Source: Mucilaginibacter sp. PAMB04168 (GTDB lineage Bacteria; Bacteroidota; Bacteroidia; Sphingobacteriales; Sphingobacteriaceae). Taken from it: a DNA stretch of 64,000 nt. Of this stretch, positions 9,091 through 16,668 are shown one piece after another; within the stretch, counting starts at the first letter, position 1, and each line of letters begins with the position of its first letter. Position numbers and translations under genes: made by a program. The stretch covers positions 558,001 through 622,000 of the forward strand of contig NZ_CP155079.2 in assembly GCF_039634365.2 (NCBI RefSeq), read 5' to 3'. The notes under the pieces were generated by a model. That model had not been told where the DNA came from. It saw only the letters and a list, made by a program, of their open reading frames with translations, and searched no databases.

Positions 9091-10360
9091 AAAAAACGAC
9101 ATATCGCAAATACAAAAGTACCTGAACGGTGAACTTGATGCGCGTGCTATGCATGAGCTGGAACGCCAGGCGCTTGACGATCCGTTTTTAATGGACGCAC
9201 TGGAAGGTTATGCCCAAACTAATAGCAATCAAAACGCTAACCTGGGTAATTTGGCCAGCCGGTTACAACTAAGGGTAAAGCCGCAGGCCAAACGCGTAGT
9301 ACTATGGCCAAAAATTGCTGTAGCAGCTTCAGTAATGCTTTTTATAAGTATAGGTGGATGGTGGCTACTTAACTACAGGCCCGCTGCTAATGTACCTGCT
9401 GGTAAACAGGCTGATAAAACAAATGTGGTACAAAAGCAACCGGCTCCTCTTAAAGTTCAGGCGGTGCCGCAAGAGAAGCAAGCTGTTATAAAACCTGCTG
9501 CGTCTAATAGCTTGTACACGCCGCCACTCATTGCCGTACAAAAGCAAAAACATCCCTTGGTTTTACCCAAAGTAGCAGCTGCACCTTCAACTAATGCAGC
9601 ACAAGGGTACTTAAACGAGGTAGCCGATACACTGCAAAAAGCGAAAGAATTAGATGATGTAGTGGTGGTTGGCTATGGTACTTCGCGAAAGCAAGATCTT
9701 ATAGGCAAAAGCGCTTTAAATTTACGGGCGGCAACAATGGATTCAGCTCTGCAGGGTAGGGTAGCAGGCCTCACTATTGCCAGCAAAGCAAAACTTGCAA
9801 AAGTTAAACCTGTAATAATGGTTAACGGGCAGGTTTTGTACAAAGATGACGGCCAGCCCGTTGTTGGCGCTATGGTTAAAAACCTTAATTCAGGTAGTGG
9901 TACAAACACCAATGTTAACGGTATATTCAGCATTACAGCTGCTGATAAAGATGAGCTGCGCATAGCCTATATTGGTTATAAGGCCGAACAATTAAAGGTA
10001 CACGGCAACGACAGTATCAAGGTTTATTTATCAAGTGATAACCGGGCGCTTGCCGAGGTGGTTGTAGCAGGCATAACTCCCAAGCAGCAAGTTATTAAAA
10101 GGGCGCACCCTATATATGGCTGGGATCAATTTAAAGAATATCTTGAAAATGAAGCTCAATCGCCCGATGATAAAACCGGTACGGTGAAGCTAAGCTTTGT
10201 GGTAAATCCGGATAAAACGTTAAGTGATTTTAAGATCTCCAAATCAGTAAGCCAGGAAGCTGATCAGCATGCTATAGCTATAATTAAAGCAGGGCCGGCA
10301 TGGCTACCTAATGTAAACGGTAAGCCGGAGACGGTTAAGGTGAGAATAAATTTTAAATAG
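9080..10360 (+). CDS. Probable membrane anti-sigma protein with SusC-signature, CarboxypepD-like and TonB-C-like domains
   Basis: Start is GTG, 11 bases inside the sigma gene. The 426-residue protein has a short cytoplasmic N-terminus (QKYLNGELDARAMHELERQA) of the type that holds sigma factors in Bacteroidota, and one membrane helix (about 75-97). A Pro/Lys/Gln-rich linker leads to a SusC/RagA plug signature (LDDVVVVGYGTSRK from 191, ALQGRVAGLTI at 223-233), a carboxypeptidase-regulatory-like sandwich (about 246-318), and a C-terminal domain resembling TonB-C (about 345-426, ending ETVKVRINF). I infer that it binds the upstream sigma factor and reads a periplasmic or outer-membrane signal. 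Anti-sigma function is inferred from position and topology. Confidence 0.8.
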   Translation: MSDKKNDISQIQKYLNGELDARAMHELERQALDDPFLMDALEGYAQTNSNQNANLGNLASRLQLRVKPQAKRVVLWPKIAVAASVMLFISIGGWWLLNYRPAANVPAGKQADKTNVVQKQPAPLKVQAVPQEKQAVIKPAASNSLYTPPLIAVQKQKHPLVLPKVAAAPSTNAAQGYLNEVADTLQKAKELDDVVVVGYGTSRKQDLIGKSALNLRAATMDSALQGRVAGLTIASKAKLAKVKPVIMVNGQVLYKDDGQPVVGAMVKNLNSGSGTNTNVNGIFSITAADKDELRIAYIGYKAEQLKVHGNDSIKVYLSSDNRALAEVVVAGITPKQQVIKRAHPIYGWDQFKEYLENEAQSPDDKTGTVKLSFVVNPDKTLSDFKISKSVSQEADQHAIAIIKAGPAWLPNVNGKPETVKVRINFK

Positions 10361-10499
10361 ATAAAGTTACTGACTATACACCAGGTAACTTCTTCTAGCA
10401 TCTTGTATGCAATTAGTTATGCAAAGTTTGAGCAACGGCATACAGGCCAAACGGGTATCAAATACATTCAACATAATGAAGGCAAGCCTGTAAGCGGCC

Positions 10500-12011
10500 T
10501 TAATTCATCATCTCCAAAATACTATCTAGATACTCGCGGTTATTAGCCAGGCGGGGGACCTTATTTTGGCCACCCAGTTTGCCGCGGTTCTTCATCCATT
10601 GTACAAAAGTGCCGTCAGGGGCCGAGTGTACCCTGGGGCGAAGTAGCGCCAGATCCTTAAAACGCTTGGCGTCATAGTCAGAATTTACCCTGCGCAGGGT
10701 TTCGTCTAGTAAGTCAACAAAGCGTTCAAACTCGGCAGGCTTACGTTCAAATTCAATTATCCATTCATGCCCGCCACATTTGCTGTCGGTAAAGTAAATC
10801 GGTGCAGCGGTATAATCGCGTATAATGGCTTCGGTTTGGCGGCAGGCTTCTTGTAATGCGCGCTCGGCGTTGTCTATGATTACCTCTTCGCCAAAGGCGT
10901 TAATAAAGTGCTTGGTACGACCGGTTATTTGTATGCGGTAAGGATCGAGCGAGGTGAACTTTATGGTGTCTCCTATCATATACCGCCATAAACCGGCATT
11001 GGTGCTGATGATGAGGGCGTAGTTCTTTCCTATTTGTACCTCATCTAAACCAAGTGTTTGCGGGTTTTCATCATGTAGGTGTTCTAAGGGCAAAAACTCA
11101 TAAAAAATGCCATAGTCCAGCATAAGCAACATATCCCCGGGTTCCTCCCGATCCTGAATGCCAAAAAAGCCTTCCGATGCATTATAAGTTTCAAGGTAAT
11201 ACATGTCACTACTGGGTACCAGCTTTTTAAACTGCTCACGGTACGGGGTAAAGCTTACTGCTCCATGAAAATAAAGTTCCAGATTAGGCCATATTTCAAG
11301 AAGGTTGTTCTTGCCAGTTATTTCGAGCAGGCGTTTAAATAAAACTATATTCCAGGTGGGTACGCCGCTAATACAAGTAACATTTACGTTTTTTGTGGCA
11401 TGTGCCATCTTCTCAATTTTCTCCTCAAAGTTTTCGAGTAAGGCAATTTCGAGATTGGGTGTACGCAAAAACTCGGCCCACATAGGCAGGTTTTTCATAA
11501 TAACGGCCGAGAGATCTCCAAAAAAGATATCGGTACTTAACTGCCCTACCTGGTGGCTGCCACCCAACGTTAACCCTTTACCGGTAAATAGCATTGTATC
11601 GGGCCGGTTGTTACAATAAATGGTCAGCATATCCTTGCCGCCTTTAAAGTGACACTCCTCCAGTGATTCCTCACTTACCGGAATAAACTTGCTGCGATCG
11701 TTGGTAGTACCCGATGATTTGGCGAACCAGGTTATATCTGAAGGCCAAAGCACGTTTTGCTCTCCTTTGAGCATACGTTCAATGTAAGGCTTCAGCGTGT
11801 CGTACGTTTGTATAGGTACACGCTCCTTATAGTCGGCCAGTGATTGAATGCTTTTATAGTGGTGTTGTTTTCCCCACTCGGTATCCTCCGCGTTGCTAAT
11901 GAGCTGGTTAAACCATTCATCCTGAACTTCATTAGGATATTTCATAAAAAGCTCAATCTGATGGATCCGCTTTTTCATGAACCAGGTAACAACTGAGTTT
12001 ATAATGGTCAT
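10500..12011 (-). CDS. GH3 family (auxin-responsive-promoter type) acyl-adenylate protein
   Basis: The 503-residue cytoplasmic protein belongs to the GH3 family, related to plant acyl-acid amido synthetases that adenylate a carboxylate and join it to an amino acid. The phosphate-binding motif is SSGTTNDRSKFIPVSEE near residue 105. YNASEGFFGIQD (about 280) and YRIQITGRTKHFINAFGEE (about 365) are the later ATP-binding and hinge segments. Length fits bacterial members. It is last in a minus-strand set with lptB, 15 bases upstream, and recJ. Bacterial GH3 substrates are largely unknown, so I do not assign one. Confidence 0.88.
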   Translation of the reverse strand: MTIINSVVTWFMKKRIHQIELFMKYPNEVQDEWFNQLISNAEDTEWGKQHHYKSIQSLADYKERVPIQTYDTLKPYIERMLKGEQNVLWPSDITWFAKSSGTTNDRSKFIPVSEESLEECHFKGGKDMLTIYCNNRPDTMLFTGKGLTLGGSHQVGQLSTDIFFGDLSAVIMKNLPMWAEFLRTPNLEIALLENFEEKIEKMAHATKNVNVTCISGVPTWNIVLFKRLLEITGKNNLLEIWPNLELYFHGAVSFTPYREQFKKLVPSSDMYYLETYNASEGFFGIQDREEPGDMLLMLDYGIFYEFLPLEHLHDENPQTLGLDEVQIGKNYALIISTNAGLWRYMIGDTIKFTSLDPYRIQITGRTKHFINAFGEEVIIDNAERALQEACRQTEAIIRDYTAAPIYFTDSKCGGHEWIIEFERKPAEFERFVDLLDETLRRVNSDYDAKRFKDLALLRPRVHSAPDGTFVQWMKNRGKLGGQNKVPRLANNREYLDSILEMMN

Positions 12012-12026
12012 ATGGTACCTGGCAAA

Positions 12027-12764
12027 TTAAACAAAAGTTTTTCTTTTTAGCACAAAGTTTGCGCCCAGGTAAACTTTACGCACCATCTCATTTGCCGCCA
12101 GTACCTCTGGTACGCCCGATTCTAATATCTTTCCCTCAAAGAGGAGATAAGCCCTGTCGGTTATAGACAGGGTTTCCTGTACATTGTGGTCGGTTATTAG
12201 GATACCAATATTACGGTGCCTAAGCTTGGCTACCATGCTCTGAATCTCTTCAACCGCAATAGGATCTACACCTGCAAATGGCTCATCCAACAGAATAAAA
12301 TTAGGTTGGGCTGCCAAAGCCCGGGCAATCTCGGTACGCCGCCGTTCGCCGCCCGATAGCAGGTCACCACGGTTTCTGCGTACTTTATGTAAGCTGAACT
12401 CGTCAATCAGCTCCTCTAATTTGTCTTTCTGCTGCTGCTTGTTCATTGTACCCATTTCCAGCACAGCCTTAATATTGTCTTCTACGGTTAGTTTCCGGAA
12501 TACCGAGGCTTCCTGTGCCAGGTAGCCAATACCTTTTTGTGCCCGGCGGTACATGGCATCGTTGGTAATCTCTTCATCATCCAGATAGATGCGGCCTTCG
12601 TTAGGCTTTATCAAGCCTACGATCATGTAAAACGAGGTGGTTTTACCCGCGCCGTTAGGCCCCAGCAAGCCAACGATCTCACCCTGCGATACGTTGAATG
12701 AAACGTCGTTAACAACGGTTCGCTGTTTGTATTTTTTTACCAGATGGTCGGCACGTAAGTTCAT
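12027..12764 (-). CDS. lptB: LPS export ABC transporter ATP-binding protein
   Basis: The 245-residue ATPase has Walker [13 protein letters not shown] (about 35-46), the Q-loop in GIGYLAQE, the signature [15 protein letters not shown], and Walker [15 protein letters not shown] with the H-loop in [20 protein letters not shown], shared with E. coli LptB, separates it from LivF/LivG-type ATPases. LptB powers extraction of lipopolysaccharide from the inner membrane with LptF, LptG and LptC, none of which is in the window. The GH3 gene follows after 15 bases; recJ lies 109 bases upstream. Confidence 0.95.
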   Translation of the reverse strand: MNLRADHLVKKYKQRTVVNDVSFNVSQGEIVGLLGPNGAGKTTSFYMIVGLIKPNEGRIYLDDEEITNDAMYRRAQKGIGYLAQEASVFRKLTVEDNIKAVLEMGTMNKQQQKDKLEELIDEFSLHKVRRNRGDLLSGGERRRTEIARALAAQPNFILLDEPFAGVDPIAVEEIQSMVAKLRHRNIGILITDHNVQETLSITDRAYLLFEGKILESGVPEVLAANEMVRKVYLGANFVLKRKTFV

Positions 12765-12773
12765 AGTTTTTTC

Positions 12774-12821
12774 AGTTGTCGGTTGATGATGCGGCCCGTG
12801 GCCTGTTTTTAGTTGTCGGTT
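12774..12821. repeat. Two direct copies of AGTTGTCGGTT between recJ and lptB
   Basis: AGTTGTCGGTT occurs at 12774-12784 and 12811-12821, 37 bases apart, in the 109-base gap between lptB and recJ. The copies are exact. They resemble low-complexity spacer sequence and have no clear function. Confidence 0.5.
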
Positions 12822-12873
12822 ACCTGTTGCTAAAGAAGCTCATACAGCTGGACACAGATCACAGGCAACTGAA

Positions 12874-14571
12874 TTAGCAACGTATTCCTTTAATGTTTAA
12901 TTGTATCGAACGCTTTTCGCGCCATATGTTTTCTTCAATGGTATAGCAAATATCAAACGGTTTACCCTGGCGTATATCCTCAATACATTCACCCTGATTG
13001 AAGGCAATGCAATCAAACAAAGGCGAGCTGTTTTGATAAACCGACATTTTAATATGATTGCTGCCTACCAGATTGACCCCGCCATAGACCGTCACATTAC
13101 GGCTTACAAACACTGGCGACATGTTTTCGGGCCCGAAGGGACCAAATTGATTTAATACCCGGAAAAACTTAGGCGTTATTTGTGCCAGTTGTAATTCTGC
13201 ATCAATCAGTATTTCCTGAATAAGTTGCTGCTCAGTTATGCTGGCGCTAACTACTTCCTCAAAACGTTGTGTAAAAGCATCAACCTGTTCTGGTTTCATG
13301 GTAAGGCCGGCGGCGTATTTATGGCCGCCAAATTGTAGCAGCAAATCGCTGCAACCGCACAACGCCTCATATAAATCAAAACCTACTACAGAACGGGCCG
13401 AGCCAGCTACGTGCCCGTTGGAGCGGGTAAGTACGATGGTTGGGCGATAATATTTTTCGGTAAGGCGTGACGCTACGATGCCTATTACACCCTTATGCCA
13501 TTTCTCGTTAAATACCACGGTAGATTTGCGTTCGGCCGCCAGTACATCATTGGCAATCATGCTCAGCGCCTCATCGGTAATGTTTAGATCATGCTCTTTG
13601 CGCTCGGTGTTTTTTACGCTGATGAGCATTCCTTTTTCGCGGGCCAAATCGGTATCGGTAGCTAGCAGTAGTTCAACCGCATGCTTGGCATCGTCAATAC
13701 GCCCGGCAGCGTTTATACGCGGGCCAATCAAAAACACAATATCGGCTACGGTATAATAGCTGGTTTTACCGGCAAGCTCCTTCAATACCTGTATACCAAT
13801 GCTGGGTTCATCATTAATTTTTTGAAGCCCAAAAGCAGCCAGAATACGGTTTTCACCGCTAATGTGTACTATGTCGCAGGCTATGCTGGTTGCTACCAAA
13901 TCCAGATATTGCGTTACTTCCTCAAAAGGTATGTTGTTTTTTTGTGCATAAGCCTGTATGAGCTTAAAGCCAATACCACAGCCCGATAGCTCTTTATACG
14001 GATAGTTACAATCAGGCCGCTTAGGGTCTAAAACGGCCATGGCGGCGGGCAGTTCTTCACCCGGCATGTGGTGATCGCAAATAATGAAATCAATATTTTT
14101 CTCGTTGGCGTAAGCTACTTTGTCTATTGATTTTATACCGCAGTCCAGCGCAATAATTAAAGAAAAGTCATTGGCTTTAGCATAATCAATACCTTTTGTA
14201 GATATGCCATACCCTTCGGTATAACGGTCGGGTATGTAATATTCAAGATTGGTGTAACGCTTGCAAAAAAAACTATATACCAAAGTTACAGCGGTAGTAC
14301 CGTCTACATCGTAATCCCCAAATATCAATATCTTCTCGTTGCGCGTGATGGCTTGTTCTATGCGCGTAATGGCCTTTTCCATATCCATCATCAGAAAAGG
14401 ATCATGCAGGTGGCGCAGATCTGGCCTGAAAAAGTAACGGGCATCCTGAAAGTTTGTTACGCCGCGCTGCAATAGCAATGTACCCAACACCGGATCGATG
14501 CCCAGTTCGGTAGAGAGCGCTTGTACCGCATTTATATCGGGATTATGCTTTAGTGACCACCGTTTTTGCAT
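12874..14571 (-). CDS. recJ: Single-stranded-DNA-specific 5'-3' exonuclease RecJ
   Basis: The 565-residue protein shows the DHH phosphoesterase motifs in order: FGDYDVDGTTAVTL (about 82), ALDCGIKS (about 143), CDHHMPGEELP (about 165), and the DHHA1 region with GGHKYAAGLTM (about 400). A C-terminal OB-like domain begins near residue 460. RecJ degrades single-stranded DNA from the 5' end in recombination and mismatch repair. Length is typical. Start is the ATG giving MQKRWSLKHNPDI, a form common in Bacteroidota RecJ. A TACCTTTG -7 box and a dyad lie upstream. Confidence 0.95.
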   Translation of the reverse strand: MQKRWSLKHNPDINAVQALSTELGIDPVLGTLLLQRGVTNFQDARYFFRPDLRHLHDPFLMMDMEKAITRIEQAITRNEKILIFGDYDVDGTTAVTLVYSFFCKRYTNLEYYIPDRYTEGYGISTKGIDYAKANDFSLIIALDCGIKSIDKVAYANEKNIDFIICDHHMPGEELPAAMAVLDPKRPDCNYPYKELSGCGIGFKLIQAYAQKNNIPFEEVTQYLDLVATSIACDIVHISGENRILAAFGLQKINDEPSIGIQVLKELAGKTSYYTVADIVFLIGPRINAAGRIDDAKHAVELLLATDTDLAREKGMLISVKNTERKEHDLNITDEALSMIANDVLAAERKSTVVFNEKWHKGVIGIVASRLTEKYYRPTIVLTRSNGHVAGSARSVVGFDLYEALCGCSDLLLQFGGHKYAAGLTMKPEQVDAFTQRFEEVVSASITEQQLIQEILIDAELQLAQITPKFFRVLNQFGPFGPENMSPVFVSRNVTVYGGVNLVGSNHIKMSVYQNSSPLFDCIAFNQGECIEDIRQGKPFDICYTIEENIWREKRSIQLNIKGIRC

Positions 14572-14600
14572 ACTTTTGTGCTTTCAAACCTTTAATGTAG

Positions 14601-14626
14601 TTGTTGGGTAATAACCAACAAAGGTA
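14601..14626 (-). promoter_or_regulatory. recJ promoter -7 box overlapping a dyad
   Basis: On the minus strand TACCTTTG (14626-14619) matches TAnnTTTG. It overlaps the end of an inverted repeat, TTGTTGG-N7-CCAACAA (14601-14621), which would span the transcription start. The dyad could be an operator or a 5' leader hairpin; nothing else supports either reading. Confidence 0.45.
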
Positions 14627-14658
14627 CATTTCTGTTAACACACGCGCATCCTATAACT

Positions 14659-15429
14659 ATGGAAATTTTTGCATTAGGCGAAGGCTCTTACTCGGTTGAC
14701 TCATCTAAACAATTTATACCCTTTAATCCTGCAACCGATAACGCAAAAGATCGTCCTGGCTCGCTGTTTATTCATGTAAATCCTTTTTTGGTTAAAACCG
14801 AGCGCGATTTAATTGTACTGGACAGCGGTTTAGGTTATAAAGATGATAAAGGAGAGCTCTTATTGCACCAGCATATACGCGAGGCTGGCTTTGCGCCGGG
14901 CGAGGTAAGCTTGGTGCTGCAATCGCACCTGCATTATGACCATACAGGCGGCCTGGTAGTGGAACGTAATGGCAAGCTGGAACCAAGCTTTCCTCAGGCG
15001 GTGCATGTTATACAACAAGGCGAATGGGATTATGCGCTGTCGGGCAAATCATCATCCTACCGCTTGCCTATTTTTGAAACGCTGCAGCGCGAAGCCAGAA
15101 TTGAGTTTGTAGAAGGTTCGGGCGAGGTTAGGCCAGGCATTCACTTTGAACTGTCGGGTGGGCACACACAATTTCACCAGGTGTTTTTGCTGGAAGAGGA
15201 TGGGCAGAAATGCTTTTTTGGTGGTGATGAATTGCCGGAGCCGGAACAGTTATTAAGAAAGTTTGCGGCTAAGTATGATTATGACGGGCGCAAAGCCATG
15301 CACTTGCGAGACGAGTACGGGCAGAAAGCAGCGGCCGAAAATTGGGTTTGCTTGTTTTACCATGCCAAGTCGACCGCTATAGGAAAAGTACAGTATCAGG
15401 ACGAAACGTTTACAATAACGCCTTATTAA
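14659..15429 (+). CDS. MBL-fold metallo-hydrolase
   Basis: The 256-residue protein has the metallo-beta-lactamase signature HLHYDH in LQSHLHYDHTGG (about residues 96-107), a later His in SGGHTQFHQ (about 168), and Asp in FFGGDELPEPEQ (about 190), giving a two-metal site. DSGLGYKDDKGE near residue 55 is the usual strand before the metal site. The substrate cannot be told; many relatives are lactonase- or glyoxalase-like. It is divergent from recJ and its stop overlaps that of the opposing receiver gene. Confidence 0.88.
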   Translation: MEIFALGEGSYSVDSSKQFIPFNPATDNAKDRPGSLFIHVNPFLVKTERDLIVLDSGLGYKDDKGELLLHQHIREAGFAPGEVSLVLQSHLHYDHTGGLVVERNGKLEPSFPQAVHVIQQGEWDYALSGKSSSYRLPIFETLQREARIEFVEGSGEVRPGIHFELSGGHTQFHQVFLLEEDGQKCFFGGDELPEPEQLLRKFAAKYDYDGRKAMHLRDEYGQKAAAENWVCLFYHAKSTAIGKVQYQDETFTITPY

Positions 15430-15845
15430 ACGGTTTTTTCAACAGCAAACAGCTCTTTTATTTTTTCGACGTTAAGTGGCTTGGAGATGAAATCTTTTAC
15501 CAGGTCATAAGATTTTGCTTTATTAATATCATTGCTGAATACCGAAGATGATATGATGAAGATTTTGGTTTTGTTCAGCGGATCTAATCCCAGGCGTTTA
15601 AATTCATCTAAAAACTCCCAGCCGTTCATAATGGGCATATTTATGTCAAGCAATATATAGTCAGGTAAGCTTTCCGGATCTTTCTCCTGCATCTCCAAAA
15701 GTTGGTTTATAGCATAACTGCCATCTAAACAAGCTGTTATTTCAGTATAAATCAGCGCTTTCTTAATTAATTTAATCGAAATAAAATTGTTTATCTCGTC
15801 GTCGTCAACCAGTAATATGCTAAGAGGTTTGGAGTTGCTCGTCAT
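15426..15845 (-). CDS. Stand-alone response regulator receiver protein
   Basis: The 139-residue protein is a single CheY-like receiver domain with no output domain. It has the acidic pair in LLVDDDEIN (about residues 12-20), the phospho-acceptor Asp in DYILLDINMPIMNGWEFL, the switch Ser in IFIISSSVFSNDI, and the conserved Lys in FISKPL. In Bacteroidota such proteins serve in phosphorelays or signal through hybrid kinases. No histidine kinase is nearby, so its partner is unknown. The last 4 bases overlap the end of the converging MBL gene. Confidence 0.93.
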   Translation of the reverse strand: MTSNSKPLSILLVDDDEINNFISIKLIKKALIYTEITACLDGSYAINQLLEMQEKDPESLPDYILLDINMPIMNGWEFLDEFKRLGLDPLNKTKIFIISSSVFSNDINKAKSYDLVKDFISKPLNVEKIKELFAVEKTV

Positions 15846-15903
15846 AATAAATCTCTATACGGAATGCCTTTGTAAATTGTTTCACTCCTAAAAGTTGTAA
15901 TAT

Positions 15904-15938
15904 AAAAAAAGTCCCGCCGCAAACATGCACCGGGACTT
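15904..15938 (-). terminator. Terminator of yceI
   Basis: AAGTCCCG (15909-15916) and CGGGACTT (15931-15938) form an 8-bp stem. On the minus strand it is followed by a run of U (A-run 15904-15910), just after the yceI stop. Confidence 0.75.
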
Positions 15939-15964
15939 ATTAATACGATTAAATGATATAAATG

Positions 15965-16558
15965 TTAGCGCGTAGCTACCAAATTTATATTTAAAAGAAA
16001 CTCGTCGTCAATTGCTTTATCACCAATGCTTGCAAAAAAGCTTTTCGAACCATAACGAATATCGTGTTTAGTGCGATCAACTTTTACGTTTAACGCATTA
16101 ACATTCAAAGTATTGTTGGCCAATGTATAAGTAGCAGGGAAAGTAATAACACTGGTTTTACCTTTAACAGTTAAATTACCGGTTACATTTACTTTGCCAG
16201 CACCTGCAGGCGTAATTTTAGTAGTCTGGAACGAAGCTGTTGGATATTTTTCAGTGCCAAAGAAATCTTCAGATTTTAAGTGACCTAGTAATTTAGCTTT
16301 GCCATCGCCGCTCAGATCGGTATTATCCATGCTGGTCATATCAATTACAAACTTGCCGGTGGTAGGTACTTTACCGTTAACGGCAACTTCACCAGAGGCT
16401 AATTTTATAGTGCCGGTATGCTGGCCGGTTACTTTTTTACCAGTCCATTCAATTTTACTTTTTTCTGTGTCAACTCTGTAGGTTGTTGGTGCAACAGGTT
16501 TAAAGGCAACTAAGGCAACTGCAACAACTGCTGTAAATAAGGTCGTCAATTTTTTCAT
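15965..16558 (-). CDS. YceI family periplasmic protein
   Basis: The 197-residue protein has a signal peptide (about 1-23) and then a YceI lipocalin-like beta barrel: YRVDTEKSKIEWTGKKVTGQ, HTGTIKLASGEVAVNGKVPT, HLKSEDFFGTEKYPTASFQT and DRTKHDIRYGSKSFF. YceI proteins bind isoprenoid or other amphiphilic molecules in the periplasm, and some are stress-induced. The C-terminal LNINLVATR is the typical last strand. It is transcribed away from the trehalase gene. A TACATTTG -7 box and a 32-bp palindrome lie directly upstream, suggesting tight control by a dimeric regulator. Confidence 0.92.
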   Translation of the reverse strand: MKKLTTLFTAVVAVALVAFKPVAPTTYRVDTEKSKIEWTGKKVTGQHTGTIKLASGEVAVNGKVPTTGKFVIDMTSMDNTDLSGDGKAKLLGHLKSEDFFGTEKYPTASFQTTKITPAGAGKVNVTGNLTVKGKTSVITFPATYTLANNTLNVNALNVKVDRTKHDIRYGSKSFFASIGDKAIDDEFLLNINLVATR

Positions 16559-16578
16559 TTCAGTTTTAATTTATGTTA

Positions 16579-16586
16579 CAAATGTA
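16579..16586 (-). promoter_or_regulatory. -7 box of the yceI promoter
   Basis: On the minus strand TACATTTG (16586-16579) matches TAnnTTTG, 20 bases before the yceI start codon. The expected -33 position, about 19 bases further upstream, falls near the centre of the adjoining palindrome. Confidence 0.6.
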
Positions 16587-16591
16587 TAAGA

Positions 16592-16623
16592 AAAAAAATA
16601 CATGTTTAAACATGTATTTTTTT
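16592..16623. promoter_or_regulatory. 32-bp perfect palindrome between yceI and the trehalase gene
   Basis: The core TACATGTTTAAACATGTA is a perfect 18-bp palindrome, flanked by seven A on the left and seven T on the right, making 32 symmetric bases. It covers the likely -33 region of yceI and lies 45 bases before the trehalase start. It fits an operator for a dimeric repressor. Because U-runs flank it on both strands, a hairpin with terminator activity is an alternative. Confidence 0.7.
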
Positions 16624-16668
16624 CTTTGCTTTAGTATGACAATTTGCGCTGTATATGGTTTAACCAAT

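Noticed and set aside
16573..16668. Longer trehalase start at 16573
   Set aside because: The added residues come from the 32-bp palindrome and adenine/thymine-rich DNA; the ATG at 16669 starts a clear signal peptide.
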